Counted from the first letter of the stretch, positions 1 to 8,301 are shown. The stretch: 43,576 bases of DNA from Elusimicrobiales bacterium (GCA_031082205.1 JAVHLJ010000021.1:1-43576); one strand, 5' to 3'. A program made the numbers and translations. Notes: generated by a model not told the origin, from the letters alone.

Positions 1-2
1 AG

Positions 3-665
3 TTCACAAGCCGCTGCCCGAAATCGGGCCTGACCTTTGTGACCTACGCTCATGCCCTTAACCAGCTGACGGCGGTGAAGCACATATCGCTGCTGCTGGC
101 TCATATACGCAACTGGTGCCCGGAGGCCAGGCCGGTGATACAGACCGACAACGGAATGGAATTCATAGGGCACGTCGGAGCATTCCAGGATAGCGCGTTT
201 TCCAGGGTGGTGGAAAGCTGGAAACTCAAACACGTGACCATCCCGCCGGCGAACCCTAAATTCAACGGCTCGGTGGAACACTTCCACGGCAGGATAGAGC
301 CGGAGCTTTACGAAGTGGAGCGTTTCGACAGGATATGGGACTTTCTGGGAAAGGCTTACAGCTATATTCTTTACTACAATTTCGAAAGGCCCAACATGAA
401 CCTTTCGGACAGAACGCCCTGGCAGGCGTTTTCGGAATGGAGCGCTATAAAAGTCAGTCCGAGGCTGGCGGACTTCCCGCCGGTGATACTGGACCCCGTT
501 TCGCTGACACCGGAGGATTGCAGGCTGAAAAGTGTAAACGATCTACCTGATTACATCATCAAGAGCCGGGGGCCGGAAGCCGATGTCCGGCCGGGCGGTC
601 CCGCCGCCCGGGCCCCGCCCGTTTTTGTAGAATATGGGGATGAGCGAAGAGATATCCTCGGCTGA
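3..665 (+). CDS. DDE integrase/transposase, 5' end cut by window edge
   Basis: This is the C-terminal part of an rve-type integrase core (IS481/IS3-like transposases), which cuts and joins element ends. The frame is open to the left edge, so the GTG at 39 is not the true start; the N-terminal helix-turn-helix and the first catalytic Asp lie outside the window. The second Asp is in QTDNGMEF and the Glu in NGSVEHFHGR, followed by the usual YNFERPN and RTPWQAF segment before the end of the fold. The last 30 or so residues are a Gly/Pro/Ala/Arg-rich tail translated from a hairpin that looks like a transcription terminator (589-626). The frame then runs into the next gene before meeting TGA. The 3' end may therefore be decayed, or the stop lost. 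I did not find a clear terminal inverted repeat. Confidence 0.8.
   Translation, partial: FTSRCPKSGLTFVTYAHALNQLTAVKHISLLLAHIRNWCPEARPVIQTDNGMEFIGHVGAFQDSAFSRVVESWKLKHVTIPPANPKFNGSVEHFHGRIEPELYEVERFDRIWDFLGKAYSYILYYNFERPNMNLSDRTPWQAFSEWSAIKVSPRLADFPPVILDPVSLTPEDCRLKSVNDLPDYIIKSRGPEADVRPGGPAARAPPVFVEYGDERRDILG
589..626 (+). terminator. Probable Rho-independent terminator of the integrase
   Basis: An 8-bp perfect GC stem (591-598 with 604-611, 5-base loop) is followed, after ten bases, by a run of five T at 622-626. It lies inside the open reading frame of the integrase and just before the next gene. The T run is further from the stem than usual, so termination may be weak. Confidence 0.45.
628..633 (+). 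promoter_or_regulatory. -10-like box directly before the thioredoxin-like gene
   Basis: TAGAAT lies at 628-633. Transcription would begin about seven bases later, at the ATG at 640, which would make a leaderless message. No convincing -35 hexamer is seen 17 bases upstream. Confidence 0.3.
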
Positions 666-966
666 AGATTTCGACCGCCTCGTCTCCCGGGCGAAAGGGA
701 GCGCCGTGGTCGTCTTCCACTACCCCTACTGCCCCTATTGCGTCGAGTTCATCCCGGAGTTCGAAAAACTGGCGGCCGGACGGCCCGGGTTCTTCCGCCT
801 AAGGGCCGACCTGCTGGGACAGATAGAGGACCGGCATTCGGTGGCGGTTGTCCCCACGGTCATACTCTTCGAGAGAGGAAGGGAATCCGCCAGGCTTGAC
901 GGCGTACAGGGACGCGGCCTTAGCGCGTCCGGGCTCAAAAATTTTCTTTCCGCGCGGGGATTTTAG
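634..966 (+). CDS. Thioredoxin-like protein with CPYC active site
   Basis: A 110-residue single-domain thioredoxin fold without a signal peptide, so probably a cytoplasmic thiol-disulfide oxidoreductase. The redox pair is in the CPYC motif (Cys33 and Cys36), preceded by a hydrophobic strand (AVVVFHY). The cis-proline loop is VVPTV near residue 74. CPYC is the glutaredoxin-like version of the motif; classic thioredoxins have CGPC. There are two candidate starts, ATG at 634 and ATG at 640. Neither has a well-spaced Shine-Dalgarno sequence, and a TAGAAT box directly upstream would favour a leaderless start at 640. The gene overlaps the 3' end of the integrase frame, and its stop is one base from the start of the methyltransferase, so the two are probably cotranscribed. 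Substrate unknown. Confidence 0.8.
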   Translation: MGMSEEISSAEDFDRLVSRAKGSAVVVFHYPYCPYCVEFIPEFEKLAAGRPGFFRLRADLLGQIEDRHSVAVVPTVILFERGRESARLDGVQGRGLSASGLKNFLSARGF

Positions 967-967
967 A

Positions 968-1681
968 TTGACCTCCACAGCCCTTCCCCTGCGAATAATA
1001 CTGGCCCGCCCGCGCAATCCGATAAACATCGGCGCGGCGGCCAGGGCCATGGCCAATTTCGGGCTGACGGACCTCGCCGCGGCCGCGCCGCATCCTCCGG
1101 TATGGAAAGAAGCCCTCCTGGAAAACCGGGCCGCCGTAGGGGCCGGGCACCTGCTGGAACAGGCCGCCCTGTTCGAATCCATTCCTTCCGCGGCGGAAGG
1201 CTGCTCTCTGGTCCTGGCGACTTCAGCGCTCAACAGGCGCAGCCCTGAGAGGGAGGTCGTACCGCTGCCTGCGGCCGCCGAATATATAAGGAGGCACTCG
1301 GGCGGCGGCCGGACGGCCATAGTCTTCGGACCCGAGAAGCACGGCCTTACCGGGGAGGACCTCTCGCATTGCCGCGCCATAATCGCGATCCCGACCGGCG
1401 ACGCCCAGCCTTCGATGAACCTGGGGCACGCCGTCGCCGTGGTCTGCTACGAACTGGCCGGGAGGGACCTCGGGGTCCCGCGGAGGGCCGCCGTCCGGGA
1501 GAACCCGGCCGCTTCGGCGCGCGAACTGGAAGCCGCAGCGGACGAGATAATGACATTCCTGCAAAACACCGGCGGGGGCAAGTCCCCGGCCCAGGTCAGG
1601 CGGGCGGTACAGGACATCGCAGGGCGGAAACATGCCCTGGGCCTGATGCGCCTGCTTGCCCGGCGCGCGTCAAAATTGTAA
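968..1681 (+). CDS. SpoU/TrmJ-family RNA 2'-O-methyltransferase
   Basis: A SPOUT-class methyltransferase of about 237 residues that transfers methyl from S-adenosylmethionine to a ribose of tRNA or rRNA. The family signatures are in order: NIGAAARAM near the N-terminus (RNA-binding and catalytic Arg), IVFGPEKHGL (motif 2) and PSMNLGHAVAVV (motif 3, part of the trefoil knot that binds the cofactor). The C-terminal extension after the knot resembles TrmJ, the tRNA position-32 enzyme, rather than the shorter TrmL. I place the start at TTG 968, right after the stop of the preceding gene, because homologous sequence begins with LRIILARPRNP. The frame extends further upstream, but only as a shadow of the thioredoxin gene. 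Whether it acts on tRNA or rRNA cannot be told from sequence. Confidence 0.85.
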   Translation: MTSTALPLRIILARPRNPINIGAAARAMANFGLTDLAAAAPHPPVWKEALLENRAAVGAGHLLEQAALFESIPSAAEGCSLVLATSALNRRSPEREVVPLPAAAEYIRRHSGGGRTAIVFGPEKHGLTGEDLSHCRAIIAIPTGDAQPSMNLGHAVAVVCYELAGRDLGVPRRAAVRENPAASARELEAAADEIMTFLQNTGGGKSPAQVRRAVQDIAGRKHALGLMRLLARRASKL

Positions 1682-1692
1682 TCTCATTCCTC

Positions 1693-2382
1693 ATGGCCGA
1701 AAAAATACTCCTTGTCGACGACGAAAAAGTGATAATCGATTCCGCGAGGCGCTACCTCGAGGGGAAGGGCTACCAGGTCATCTTCACGGACAACGGATCC
1801 GAGGCCGTCATCATGGCGAGGGAGTCCCGCCCGGACCTCATCGTCACCGACGCGGAGATGGCCGGCCTGGACGGCTTCGCACTGTGCCGCATCGTAAAGG
1901 AAACCCCCGAGATCGCGTCAACGCCGGTCATCATAATCTCCGGGCGCAAGGTGCAGGACGAGGACATAGTGGAGGGCTACGAGCGGGGAGCCGACGACTA
2001 CGTCCTCAAGCCCGTGTCGCTGCCGGTGCTCCTGGCCAAGATAAAGGCCGTGCTCAAGCGCTACGCCGCGGCCCGCGGCAGGGGAGGGAAGATAGAGAAC
2101 GGCGGCATCTCGATAGATCCATCCTCCAGGACCGTGTCCGTGGACGGCGATCCGGTCAAGCTGACGCGCAAGGAGTTCGACCTGCTCTCCCTGCTGGTGG
2201 GAGAGGCCGGCCGCATACTGGGCGTGCCCTACCTCCTGGAGACCGTCTGGGGCTACGACCCCGCCTCCTACAACGATCCGCACACCGTGGGCGTCCATGT
2301 CTCCTCCCTGCGCAAGAAGCTGGGGCCCGAGGCCGGATCCCGCATAACCAGCGTCACCGGACACGGCTACAAATTTGAGTAG
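1693..2382 (+). CDS. OmpR/PhoB-family response regulator
   Basis: A 229-residue two-domain transcription regulator. The receiver domain (about 1-120) has the acidic pair Asp9-Asp10, the phospho-acceptor Asp53 in VTDAEM, and Lys106 in LKP. The C-terminal winged helix (about 135-229) has the usual LTRKEFDLLSLL and the recognition-helix segment HTVGVHVSSLRKKLG, ending in GHGYKFE. ATG 1693 is chosen because the receiver begins right after it; the frame continues upstream only as a shadow of the methyltransferase. There is no kinase next to it on this strand. Two histidine kinase genes lie in the window (3371-4927 and 9858-11261) and either could be its partner, though nothing in the sequence proves a pairing. 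It is 11 bases downstream of the methyltransferase, so it may share that transcript. Confidence 0.92.
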   Translation: MAEKILLVDDEKVIIDSARRYLEGKGYQVIFTDNGSEAVIMARESRPDLIVTDAEMAGLDGFALCRIVKETPEIASTPVIIISGRKVQDEDIVEGYERGADDYVLKPVSLPVLLAKIKAVLKRYAAARGRGGKIENGGISIDPSSRTVSVDGDPVKLTRKEFDLLSLLVGEAGRILGVPYLLETVWGYDPASYNDPHTVGVHVSSLRKKLGPEAGSRITSVTGHGYKFE

Positions 2383-2422
2383 GATTTGACGTTTCCCGGA
2401 AAAATCCCTGACATCCTTCCCG

Positions 2423-2428
2423 TATAAT
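2423..2428 (+). promoter_or_regulatory. -10 box for the CsgG/FlgO-like gene
   Basis: A perfect TATAAT lies 20 bases before the ATG at 2449, followed by a strong Shine-Dalgarno run (AAAAGGAGGGGG, 2436-2447). The -35 region is A-rich without a good TTGACA match. The gene thus appears to have its own short-leader promoter. Confidence 0.5.
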
Positions 2429-2448
2429 ATCCCCGAAAAGGAGGGGGT

Positions 2449-3348
2449 ATGAGAACGGGCACGACTCTTTCCGCCGTACTATTCGCGGCCGTAATCATCC
2501 ACGCGCGCCCCCTTGCCGCGGCGCCGTCCGCGGACGAAGTGTACCGCAGGATGGCCGCCGATTTCGCCTCGTCCATGGCGGCTAAAAAGATAAAGACCGT
2601 GGCCATGGCCGGCTTCAGCCGGCGCGCCCGCGCTTCCGAAGAGGAGAGCGAGTACGCGGCCGAAAAACTGACCGAGCACCTCTCTCGCACGGGCAAAGCC
2701 AGCGTCTTCGAACGCAGCCGCCTGGAGTCCCTGCTGCGCGAACAGCGCCTCGGGCACTCCGGCGCCGCGGAGCAGAAGGACCGCCCCGGCGGGCTGGCGG
2801 CGGTGGAAGCCGTCATAACGGGCACGATATTCGGGACCGGGGATAAGCTCAGGATAACGGCCCGGCTGGTGAACCCGCGCAGCGGGGAGATAATACACGC
2901 GCTCGAGGGCGAGACGGACAGGCACTGGGACCTGCTGCCGGAGGTGATGCAGTTCCTGGTGCCGCTGCCTGACATCGAGCGCCTTCACCTGGACTTCAAG
3001 GACGTGGCCGTATACCCGGGGACTTTCAGGGACGCGCCGGGCCCCGGGCCCCGGGACCGCTGCGAAGAACTCTACGGCCGCCTGCACGAGCGGCAAACGG
3101 AGCTGCTGCACGAGAAAGCCCGCTTCTGGGCGCTCAGGATGCGCGAGCCCGGCTTCGCCAGGAAGAAACTGACAAGGAACCCCGGCGCGGAGATCTCCGA
3201 CCCGGAACTGCGCAAGGCTTTCTACGAGGCCCTGAGGTCGTACTACCGCGCAGGCGGCGCGGTACGCCTTACGGACGGGGAAAGGGAGAAGGTAGCCGAC
3301 CTGGCCGAGGACGAGAGGCGCGCCGCCGACGAATGCGGCCTGCGGTGA
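2449..3348 (+). CDS. Exported CsgG/FlgO-like protein
   Basis: A 299-residue protein with an N-terminal signal peptide of about 24 residues and no lipobox Cys. The part after the signal (about 45-175) resembles the CsgG/FlgO class of periplasmic or outer-membrane assembly proteins: a strand KIKTVAMAGF, a helix with the pattern AAEKLTEHLSRTG, then VFERSRLESLLREQ, and AVEAVITGTIFGTGDKLRITARLVNPRSGEI split over two strands. The C-terminal 120 residues are charged and helical with no recognised domain. In relatives such proteins help secrete or build surface structures (curli, flagella); no curli or flagellar genes lie nearby, so the role here is open. The start is set by an excellent ribosome site and a TATAAT box. 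It converges on the sensor kinase gene with a 22-base gap. Confidence 0.6.
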   Translation: MRTGTTLSAVLFAAVIIHARPLAAAPSADEVYRRMAADFASSMAAKKIKTVAMAGFSRRARASEEESEYAAEKLTEHLSRTGKASVFERSRLESLLREQRLGHSGAAEQKDRPGGLAAVEAVITGTIFGTGDKLRITARLVNPRSGEIIHALEGETDRHWDLLPEVMQFLVPLPDIERLHLDFKDVAVYPGTFRDAPGPGPRDRCEELYGRLHERQTELLHEKARFWALRMREPGFARKKLTRNPGAEISDPELRKAFYEALRSYYRAGGAVRLTDGEREKVADLAEDERRAADECGLR

Positions 3349-3370
3349 AGGCGAGAAAGCTACCGGCCGT

Positions 3371-4927
3371 TCAGGCGGGGAGATAGACGGTGAAGACGGT
3401 GCCGCCGGCCGGCAGGGACTCGGCCTCTATCACGCCGCCGTGGCGTTCCACTATGCCGTGACAGACCGAAAGACCGAGCCCCGTCCCCTTGCCGACAGGT
3501 TTGGTAGTGAAGAAAGGGTCGAAGACCTTGCCCAGCGTGTCCGGAGGTATCCCGGAGCCGCTGTCCTCTACCTGCGCCAGGACCGACGGCCTGCCCGAGG
3601 GGGAAAAACCGGTGCGCGTGGCCACCTTGAGAACGCCCCCGTCGGGCATCGCGTCCATGGCGTTATTGAAAAGGTTAAGGAAAACCTGCATCAGCTGCTG
3701 ATGATCGGCCTTTATCGCCGGAAGGCCCCCGGAAAGAGCCTTTTCAACTCTCACTTTACGGAGCTCGAGCTGCCGCCCGCACAGTACCAGGGTCTCCTCC
3801 ACCGCCGCGTTGAGGTCGGTCGGGACCAGGACGGAAGGCTGCTGCCTCGCGAACGAAAGGAGCGAAGTTATTATTTTCTTGCACCGGAAAACCTCTTTCT
3901 CTATTTCTTTGAGGTCCTTCCCGCTCTGGCTGCCGGGGTCGGTCTTCTCAAGGACCAGCTGCGTGAGGTTGAGTATCCCGGAGAGGGGGTTGTTTATCTC
4001 GTGCGCTATGCCGCCGGCCAGCTGGCCCAGCGCCGACATCTTCTCCGCCTGCGCCAGTTTCGACTGGGTATCCTTGAGGCGGCCGTAGAGGTCCGCGTTC
4101 TTGAGCGACAGGCTTACCAGCGAGCCGAAGATCCTTGCCCGCTGCATGTCGTTCTCGGAGAAAGGCTCGTCGAAAGCGGTCCGGTTGAGGTTTATCAGTC
4201 CGGCCGGCCTGTCGCCGGAAGTCAGCGGCATGAACATCGAATGCCGTATCTCCTCCGCGCAGTCCACGCCCGAGAAACGCGGATCGGAGGCGGGGGACTC
4301 CGCCACTATGAGCCGCCAGGCGCCGTCGCCGCGCAGGCTGGAGAGGGCGCGGGAACAGAGCTCGAGCCTGCAGGCCCTCTTCTTTTCGTCCTCGAGCCCG
4401 TCGGCCGCGGAAAGCTTTATTTCCCCGCCGGGACCGGCAAGGGCGAGCGCGGAGTCGTCGGCCTTTAGGATGCGCGCGGCGGAATCCAGTATGACGCGCA
4501 GCAGCTCGTCGGGGTCCAGCGTTGAAAATATGGCGCGCGCGAGTTCTGAGAACTTTCGCTTCTCCAGCGCTTTCTCGACCACCGCCTCGAGCTCCTTCAG
4601 CAGGAAAGGCTTGCTTATGTAGTCGAAGGCGCCCTTGCGCAGGCTCTGCACCGCCGTGCCGACCGAGCCGTGCCCGGTGGCCATTATCACCTCCAGCTCG
4701 GGGTCTATCTTCTTGAGCTCGCCCAGAGTCCGGATCCCGTCCCAGCCGGGCATCATTATGTCCAGGACGGCGATGTCGAAGCTCTCGGCTGCGGCCTTCT
4801 CGGCCGCCTCCTCGCCGGAGTGGGCGCGGACTATAAGGTAGCCGTGCTTGGACAGGCCCGAGGCGATCAGCTCCACCATCGTCGGATCGTCGTCGACCGC
4901 AAGTATCTTCGCTTTATGTCCCGTCAT
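3371..4927 (-). CDS. Hybrid sensor: receiver-GAF-histidine kinase
   Basis: A 518-residue cytoplasmic signalling protein with no membrane segment. In order: a receiver domain (5-120; Asp12-14 cluster, phospho-acceptor Asp56, Lys106), a GAF-like sensory domain (about 125-280), a coiled linker, a HisKA dimer domain with phospho-accepting His309 in [12 protein letters not shown], and a HATPase domain with N-box [11 protein letters not shown]1 DSGSGIPP and G2 [13 protein letters not shown]. The HEINNPLSG form of the H-box is typical of NtrB/ZraS-like kinases. A receiver at the N-terminus suggests the kinase is itself controlled by another kinase. The gene starts one base after the stop of the oligopeptidase B gene on the same strand, so the two are translationally coupled. 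The output regulator is not evident; the orphan OmpR-type gene at 1693 is one candidate. Confidence 0.92.
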   Translation of the reverse strand: MTGHKAKILAVDDDPTMVELIASGLSKHGYLIVRAHSGEEAAEKAAAESFDIAVLDIMMPGWDGIRTLGELKKIDPELEVIMATGHGSVGTAVQSLRKGAFDYISKPFLLKELEAVVEKALEKRKFSELARAIFSTLDPDELLRVILDSAARILKADDSALALAGPGGEIKLSAADGLEDEKKRACRLELCSRALSSLRGDGAWRLIVAESPASDPRFSGVDCAEEIRHSMFMPLTSGDRPAGLINLNRTAFDEPFSENDMQRARIFGSLVSLSLKNADLYGRLKDTQSKLAQAEKMSALGQLAGGIAHEINNPLSGILNLTQLVLEKTDPGSQSGKDLKEIEKEVFRCKKIITSLLSFARQQPSVLVPTDLNAAVEETLVLCGRQLELRKVRVEKALSGGLPAIKADHQQLMQVFLNLFNNAMDAMPDGGVLKVATRTGFSPSGRPSVLAQVEDSGSGIPPDTLGKVFDPFFTTKPVGKGTGLGLSVCHGIVERHGGVIEAESLPAGGTVFTVYLPA

Positions 4928-4928
4928 C

Positions 4929-7043
4929 TCACTTCCTTATCCCCTCAAGGTCCAGCATGAAGGCGTACTGGAGCGCGACAAGTTTCAGGGCCTCGAAGCG
5001 GCCGGATTTTCCGCCGTGGCCGACCTCCATGTCGGTCTTCAGCACCAGCAGGTTGTCGTCGGTCTTCATGTCGCGCAGGCGGGCCGCCCATTTCGCGGGT
5101 TCCCAGTACTGCACCTGCGAATCGTGCAGCCCGGCCGTGATGAAAAGGTTCGGATAGGCGCGGGCGCTCACATTGTCGTAAGGGGAATAGGAGAGCATGT
5201 ACTCGTAATCCTCTTTGACGCCGGGATCGCCCCATTCGTCGTATTCCCCCGCGGTCAGGGGGATACTGTCGTCGAGCATGGTGGTGACAACGTCGACGAA
5301 AGGGACCTCGGCTATCGCCGACCCGTAGAGGCCTTCCGGGGCCATGTTAAGCACCGCCCCCACCAGCAGTCCGCCGGCGGAACCGCCCTCCGCGTGGACG
5401 CGGCCGCGGGCGGCGTAGCCCTCTTTCACCAGGTATTCCGTGGCGTCGATGAAGTCGGTGAAAGTGTTCATCTTTTTCTTCTGACGGCCGTCCTCGTACC
5501 AGGCCCGGCCCAGTTCGGAACCGCCGCGCACGTGCGGTATGGCGCAGACGAAGCCCCTGTCCAGCAGGGAGAGCCTGACGGAGCTGAAATAAGGATCGGA
5601 ATTGGAGCCGTAGGAGCCGTAAGAGTAGATATGCGTCGGCGCCCCGGAACCGCGTCGGAAATCCTTGCGGTAGACCAGGGAGACCGGGATCTTCGCCCCG
5701 TCCCTGGCCGGCGCCCAGATCCGCTCCGAGACGTAATCCTCCGGCCTGAATCCGCCCAGGACCTCCTGCCGCTTGAGAAGCTTCTTTTCCCGCGAGCCCA
5801 TATCGTAGTCGTAGACGGAATCGGGAGTGGTCAGCGACTCGTAATTGAAACGCAGCAGGCCGGAGCCGAACTCCCTGTTGACTCCCGGGGAAGCCAGGTA
5901 GGCGGGGTCGTCGAATTCCAGGTAATGTTCGCCTCCGCCGGAGCGGCTGATGACGCGGATCAGCGGCAGGCCGCCGCGGCGTTCCGAGACCACCAGCCAG
6001 TCCCTGAAGGCGTCGATGTCCTCTACGAGCGTATCCTCGCGGTGGGGCAGGATATCCGTCCAGGGGCCGGGGCCGCCCGGGAGGTCGGCCGCTTCGGAGA
6101 CCATGAAGTTCCTGGCGCCCCGGTTGTGCAGGACGTAGAACCTGTCTCCCGCGTGTTCCGGAGCGTATTCCAGCCCCCGTTCGCGCGGACGGAACAGCTT
6201 CCATTCGCCGTCGGGCGAGGAGGCTTCCAGGTACCGGTACTCGGTGGTCAGCGTGGCCTGGGAGCCGATGAAAAGGTACTTGCGGCTGCGCGACTTGCCC
6301 ACGAAGGCGGTGAAAGTCTCGTCAGGCTCGTAATAGACCTCCCTGTCCCCGGCGGAGCCCAGTTCGTGCCTGAATATCCTCTCCCAGCGGAGCGTCCCGG
6401 GATGCTGTTTCGCGTAGAAAAGCGTCCTGCCGTCCTCCGCCCAGGCCAGGTTGGGAGTGACGTTATCCAGGCGGTCGGGCAGGACCCTGCCGGTGCGCAG
6501 GTCCTTGAAGCGGACGGTGTAGAAACGGCGGCCTTTGGTGTCCGCGGCCCAGGCCATGATGTTATGGTCGGGGCTCATCACGGGGAAAGGGGCGTCGAAG
6601 AAGGCGTGCCCCCGCGCCTCCTTGTTGACGTCCAGCAGGATCTCCTCTTTCCCGGACGGGGAACCGGCGCGGCGGCAGTACAGCGGGTATTCGCCGCCCT
6701 TTTTATAGCGGGTGTAGTAATAGTACGGCCCGTCCTTGAACGGCGGGGTGGAATCGTCCTTCTTTATCCTGGATTTGATCTCCCTGAAAAGGGAGGAGGA
6801 GAACTTTTTCAAATGGGCCAGGGATGCGTCCGCGTAATCGTTCTCGGCTTTGAGGTATCCGATCGCGTCCGGGTTCTCCCGTTCGCGCAGCCAGAAATAA
6901 TCGTCCACCCGCACGTGGCCGTGCTTCTCCAGGCGGTGGGGGACCTTGGCGGCCTTCGGCGGCGCCGGGCGCGGCCCCCCGGCGTGCGCCGCGCCCGCGG
7001 CGAAAATTCCCGCGAAGACCAGCAGCCAGTCAAGGTTGTTCAT
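4929..7043 (-). CDS. ptrB: Exported oligopeptidase B (prolyl oligopeptidase family S9A)
   Basis: A 704-residue serine peptidase that cleaves short peptides, in this family usually after Arg or Lys. The N-terminal beta-propeller starts with the family signature HVRVDDYFWLRER, and the C-terminal alpha/beta-hydrolase domain carries the full triad: Ser555 in GGSAGG, Asp641 in AGLHDSQVQYWEP and His676 in EVGHGG. The VQYWEP and DEWGDP segments are characteristic of oligopeptidase B. Unlike the cytosolic E. coli enzyme, this one begins with a hydrophobic signal peptide of about 21 residues (cleavage near AHA/GG), so it should work in the periplasm. It overlaps the antiporter gene by 14 bases at its start, and its stop is one base from the kinase start, giving a three-gene minus-strand operon. 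It probably serves peptide scavenging. Confidence 0.93.
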   Translation of the reverse strand: MNNLDWLLVFAGIFAAGAAHAGGPRPAPPKAAKVPHRLEKHGHVRVDDYFWLRERENPDAIGYLKAENDYADASLAHLKKFSSSLFREIKSRIKKDDSTPPFKDGPYYYYTRYKKGGEYPLYCRRAGSPSGKEEILLDVNKEARGHAFFDAPFPVMSPDHNIMAWAADTKGRRFYTVRFKDLRTGRVLPDRLDNVTPNLAWAEDGRTLFYAKQHPGTLRWERIFRHELGSAGDREVYYEPDETFTAFVGKSRSRKYLFIGSQATLTTEYRYLEASSPDGEWKLFRPRERGLEYAPEHAGDRFYVLHNRGARNFMVSEAADLPGGPGPWTDILPHREDTLVEDIDAFRDWLVVSERRGGLPLIRVISRSGGGEHYLEFDDPAYLASPGVNREFGSGLLRFNYESLTTPDSVYDYDMGSREKKLLKRQEVLGGFRPEDYVSERIWAPARDGAKIPVSLVYRKDFRRGSGAPTHIYSYGSYGSNSDPYFSSVRLSLLDRGFVCAIPHVRGGSELGRAWYEDGRQKKKMNTFTDFIDATEYLVKEGYAARGRVHAEGGSAGGLLVGAVLNMAPEGLYGSAIAEVPFVDVVTTMLDDSIPLTAGEYDEWGDPGVKEDYEYMLSYSPYDNVSARAYPNLFITAGLHDSQVQYWEPAKWAARLRDMKTDDNLLVLKTDMEVGHGGKSGRFEALKLVALQYAFMLDLEGIRK

Positions 7044-8253
7044 CGAAATCCCCCGATATTATCCTTTTAAGCCTGGCCTGCGCCGGGGTATCCGGCTTCA
7101 TGACGCCCCAGGCCAGTATCAGGGCGGTGGCGAGTATCAGCAGCACGAGGGTCGAGGGCGGGATCCCGGGCATGAGCAGGTGCGGCGGGATACTGAGATA
7201 GAGCAGTATGGTTATCAGGCCCCGCGGGGCGATATAGGCCAGCGAATGCGCCGCCTCGCCGGCCGAGCGCTTCAGGGGCAGCCAGCGGCCTATGTATATG
7301 AAACCCAGCACGGGCAGAGCCACGCGGAAGGCTTCGGGAGAGAAGAGTTCCCGGAGGTCCGCGGAGTAACCCAGCAGCAGGAAGAAGAAGGTCTTTATCA
7401 CGAAAGTGGTCTCGCGCACTATGGCGCCGAACTGGCCCATCTCGTCCCGCAGCCGGTCCACGTCGAAATAGAAGCGCAGGTTGCCGCGGACGAACTTGCC
7501 GATATTATTGGCGAACAGGCCGAAGACGAGGACCAGTATCAGCGGCGAAAAATGCATCATTTTGGCCAGCGCGTACACCAGCAGAAGGACCGAGAAGACC
7601 GGGAGGTACTTTATCTTGTGGTCGACGCGCTCGATCAGGGCCGCGAGGGCCAGAGAGAAGACCAGCGAAAGCATTATGGTCGCTATTATCTCGAAACCGA
7701 AGGCGAAATAGGCCCCGGGACCGAAGGTCTCGTTGAGGACGAGGAAATTGAAAACGAGGATACCCAGTATGTCCGACAGGGAGCTCTCGTACACTATGAA
7801 CTCCTTCCTGTCCGAGGGGAGGTGGCTCACGCCCGGGATGGCTATGGCGCTGCTCATGACCGCCAGAGGAAGCGCGTTTACCAGGCAGACGCGCAGTTCC
7901 GCCCCGGGGAAGAGCAGCTTGTAGAAGGCGGCGATGAGCCCGAGAGTGGCCAGGAGGGAGAAAAAAGCGCTGAAGAGGCCGGCGCGTATCACGCGCACCT
8001 TCTCCCGGCCGAGCTCCAGGTCCAGGCCGGCCTCCAGCACTATCAGTATGAGTCCCAGCGTGCCGAGCGGCGGGAGTATTACGTGGAGGTACGGGACGGT
8101 CCAGCCCGCGCGGTCCATCAGGACGCGTATGACGACGCCCGAGAGTATCAGGAATACCAGCTGGGGGACCCGGGTCCTGGAAGAAAAAAAATCGAAAAGG
8201 TAGGAGACCAGTATTATCGAACTTACGGTGATAAGTATTATTTCGGCCGACAT
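7030..8253 (-). CDS. Na+(K+)/H+ antiporter, CPA family
   Basis: A 407-residue polytopic membrane protein with roughly eleven to twelve hydrophobic segments, the layout of monovalent cation:proton antiporters (CPA1/CPA2). Visible family features are an early LVFLILSGVVIRVL helix, ILIVLEAGLDLEL (the conserved helix-3 region), LPLAVMSSAIAIPGV, and the ion-site helix ESSLSDILGILVFN, where the pair is Ser-Asp, not the common Asn-Asp or Asp-Asp. A second ATG at 8286 would add 11 residues, but ATG 8253 has a proper AAGGA Shine-Dalgarno sequence (8260-8264) seven bases before it, so I use 8253. It is the first gene of a minus-strand operon with ptrB and the hybrid kinase, transcribed away from the trehalose operon. 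Both units could answer the same osmotic or pH signal (inference). Confidence 0.88.
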   Translation of the reverse strand: MSAEIILITVSSIILVSYLFDFFSSRTRVPQLVFLILSGVVIRVLMDRAGWTVPYLHVILPPLGTLGLILIVLEAGLDLELGREKVRVIRAGLFSAFFSLLATLGLIAAFYKLLFPGAELRVCLVNALPLAVMSSAIAIPGVSHLPSDRKEFIVYESSLSDILGILVFNFLVLNETFGPGAYFAFGFEIIATIMLSLVFSLALAALIERVDHKIKYLPVFSVLLLVYALAKMMHFSPLILVLVFGLFANNIGKFVRGNLRFYFDVDRLRDEMGQFGAIVRETTFVIKTFFFLLLGYSADLRELFSPEAFRVALPVLGFIYIGRWLPLKRSAGEAAHSLAYIAPRGLITILLYLSIPPHLLMPGIPPSTLVLLILATALILAWGVMKPDTPAQARLKRIISGDFDEQP

Positions 8254-8277
8254 CTGGCGTCCTTCTATGGAGACATC

Positions 8278-8283
8278 ATTATA
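8278..8283 (-). promoter_or_regulatory. -10 box for the antiporter operon
   Basis: TATAAT reads on the minus strand at 8283-8278, 24 bases before the chosen antiporter ATG. No good -35 hexamer is visible. It lies back to back with the trehalose promoter in a 121-base divergent region. Confidence 0.45.
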
Positions 8284-8301
8284 CAAGTAATGGGCTTTTC
8301 C

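Noticed and set aside
848-967. Upstream extension of the methyltransferase frame (start at 848)
   Set aside because: This part overlaps the thioredoxin-like gene in another frame and is not similar to any methyltransferase; the family homology starts after TTG 968.
4848-7070. Long open frame on the plus strand (740 codons) opposite the oligopeptidase B gene
   Set aside because: It is a GC-driven shadow of ptrB; the minus-strand frame has the full catalytic triad and family motifs, and the plus-strand protein matches no family.
8254-8286. Earlier ATG (8286) for the antiporter
   Set aside because: A good Shine-Dalgarno sequence sits before ATG 8253 and the TATAAT at 8283-8278 would lie inside the longer coding region.
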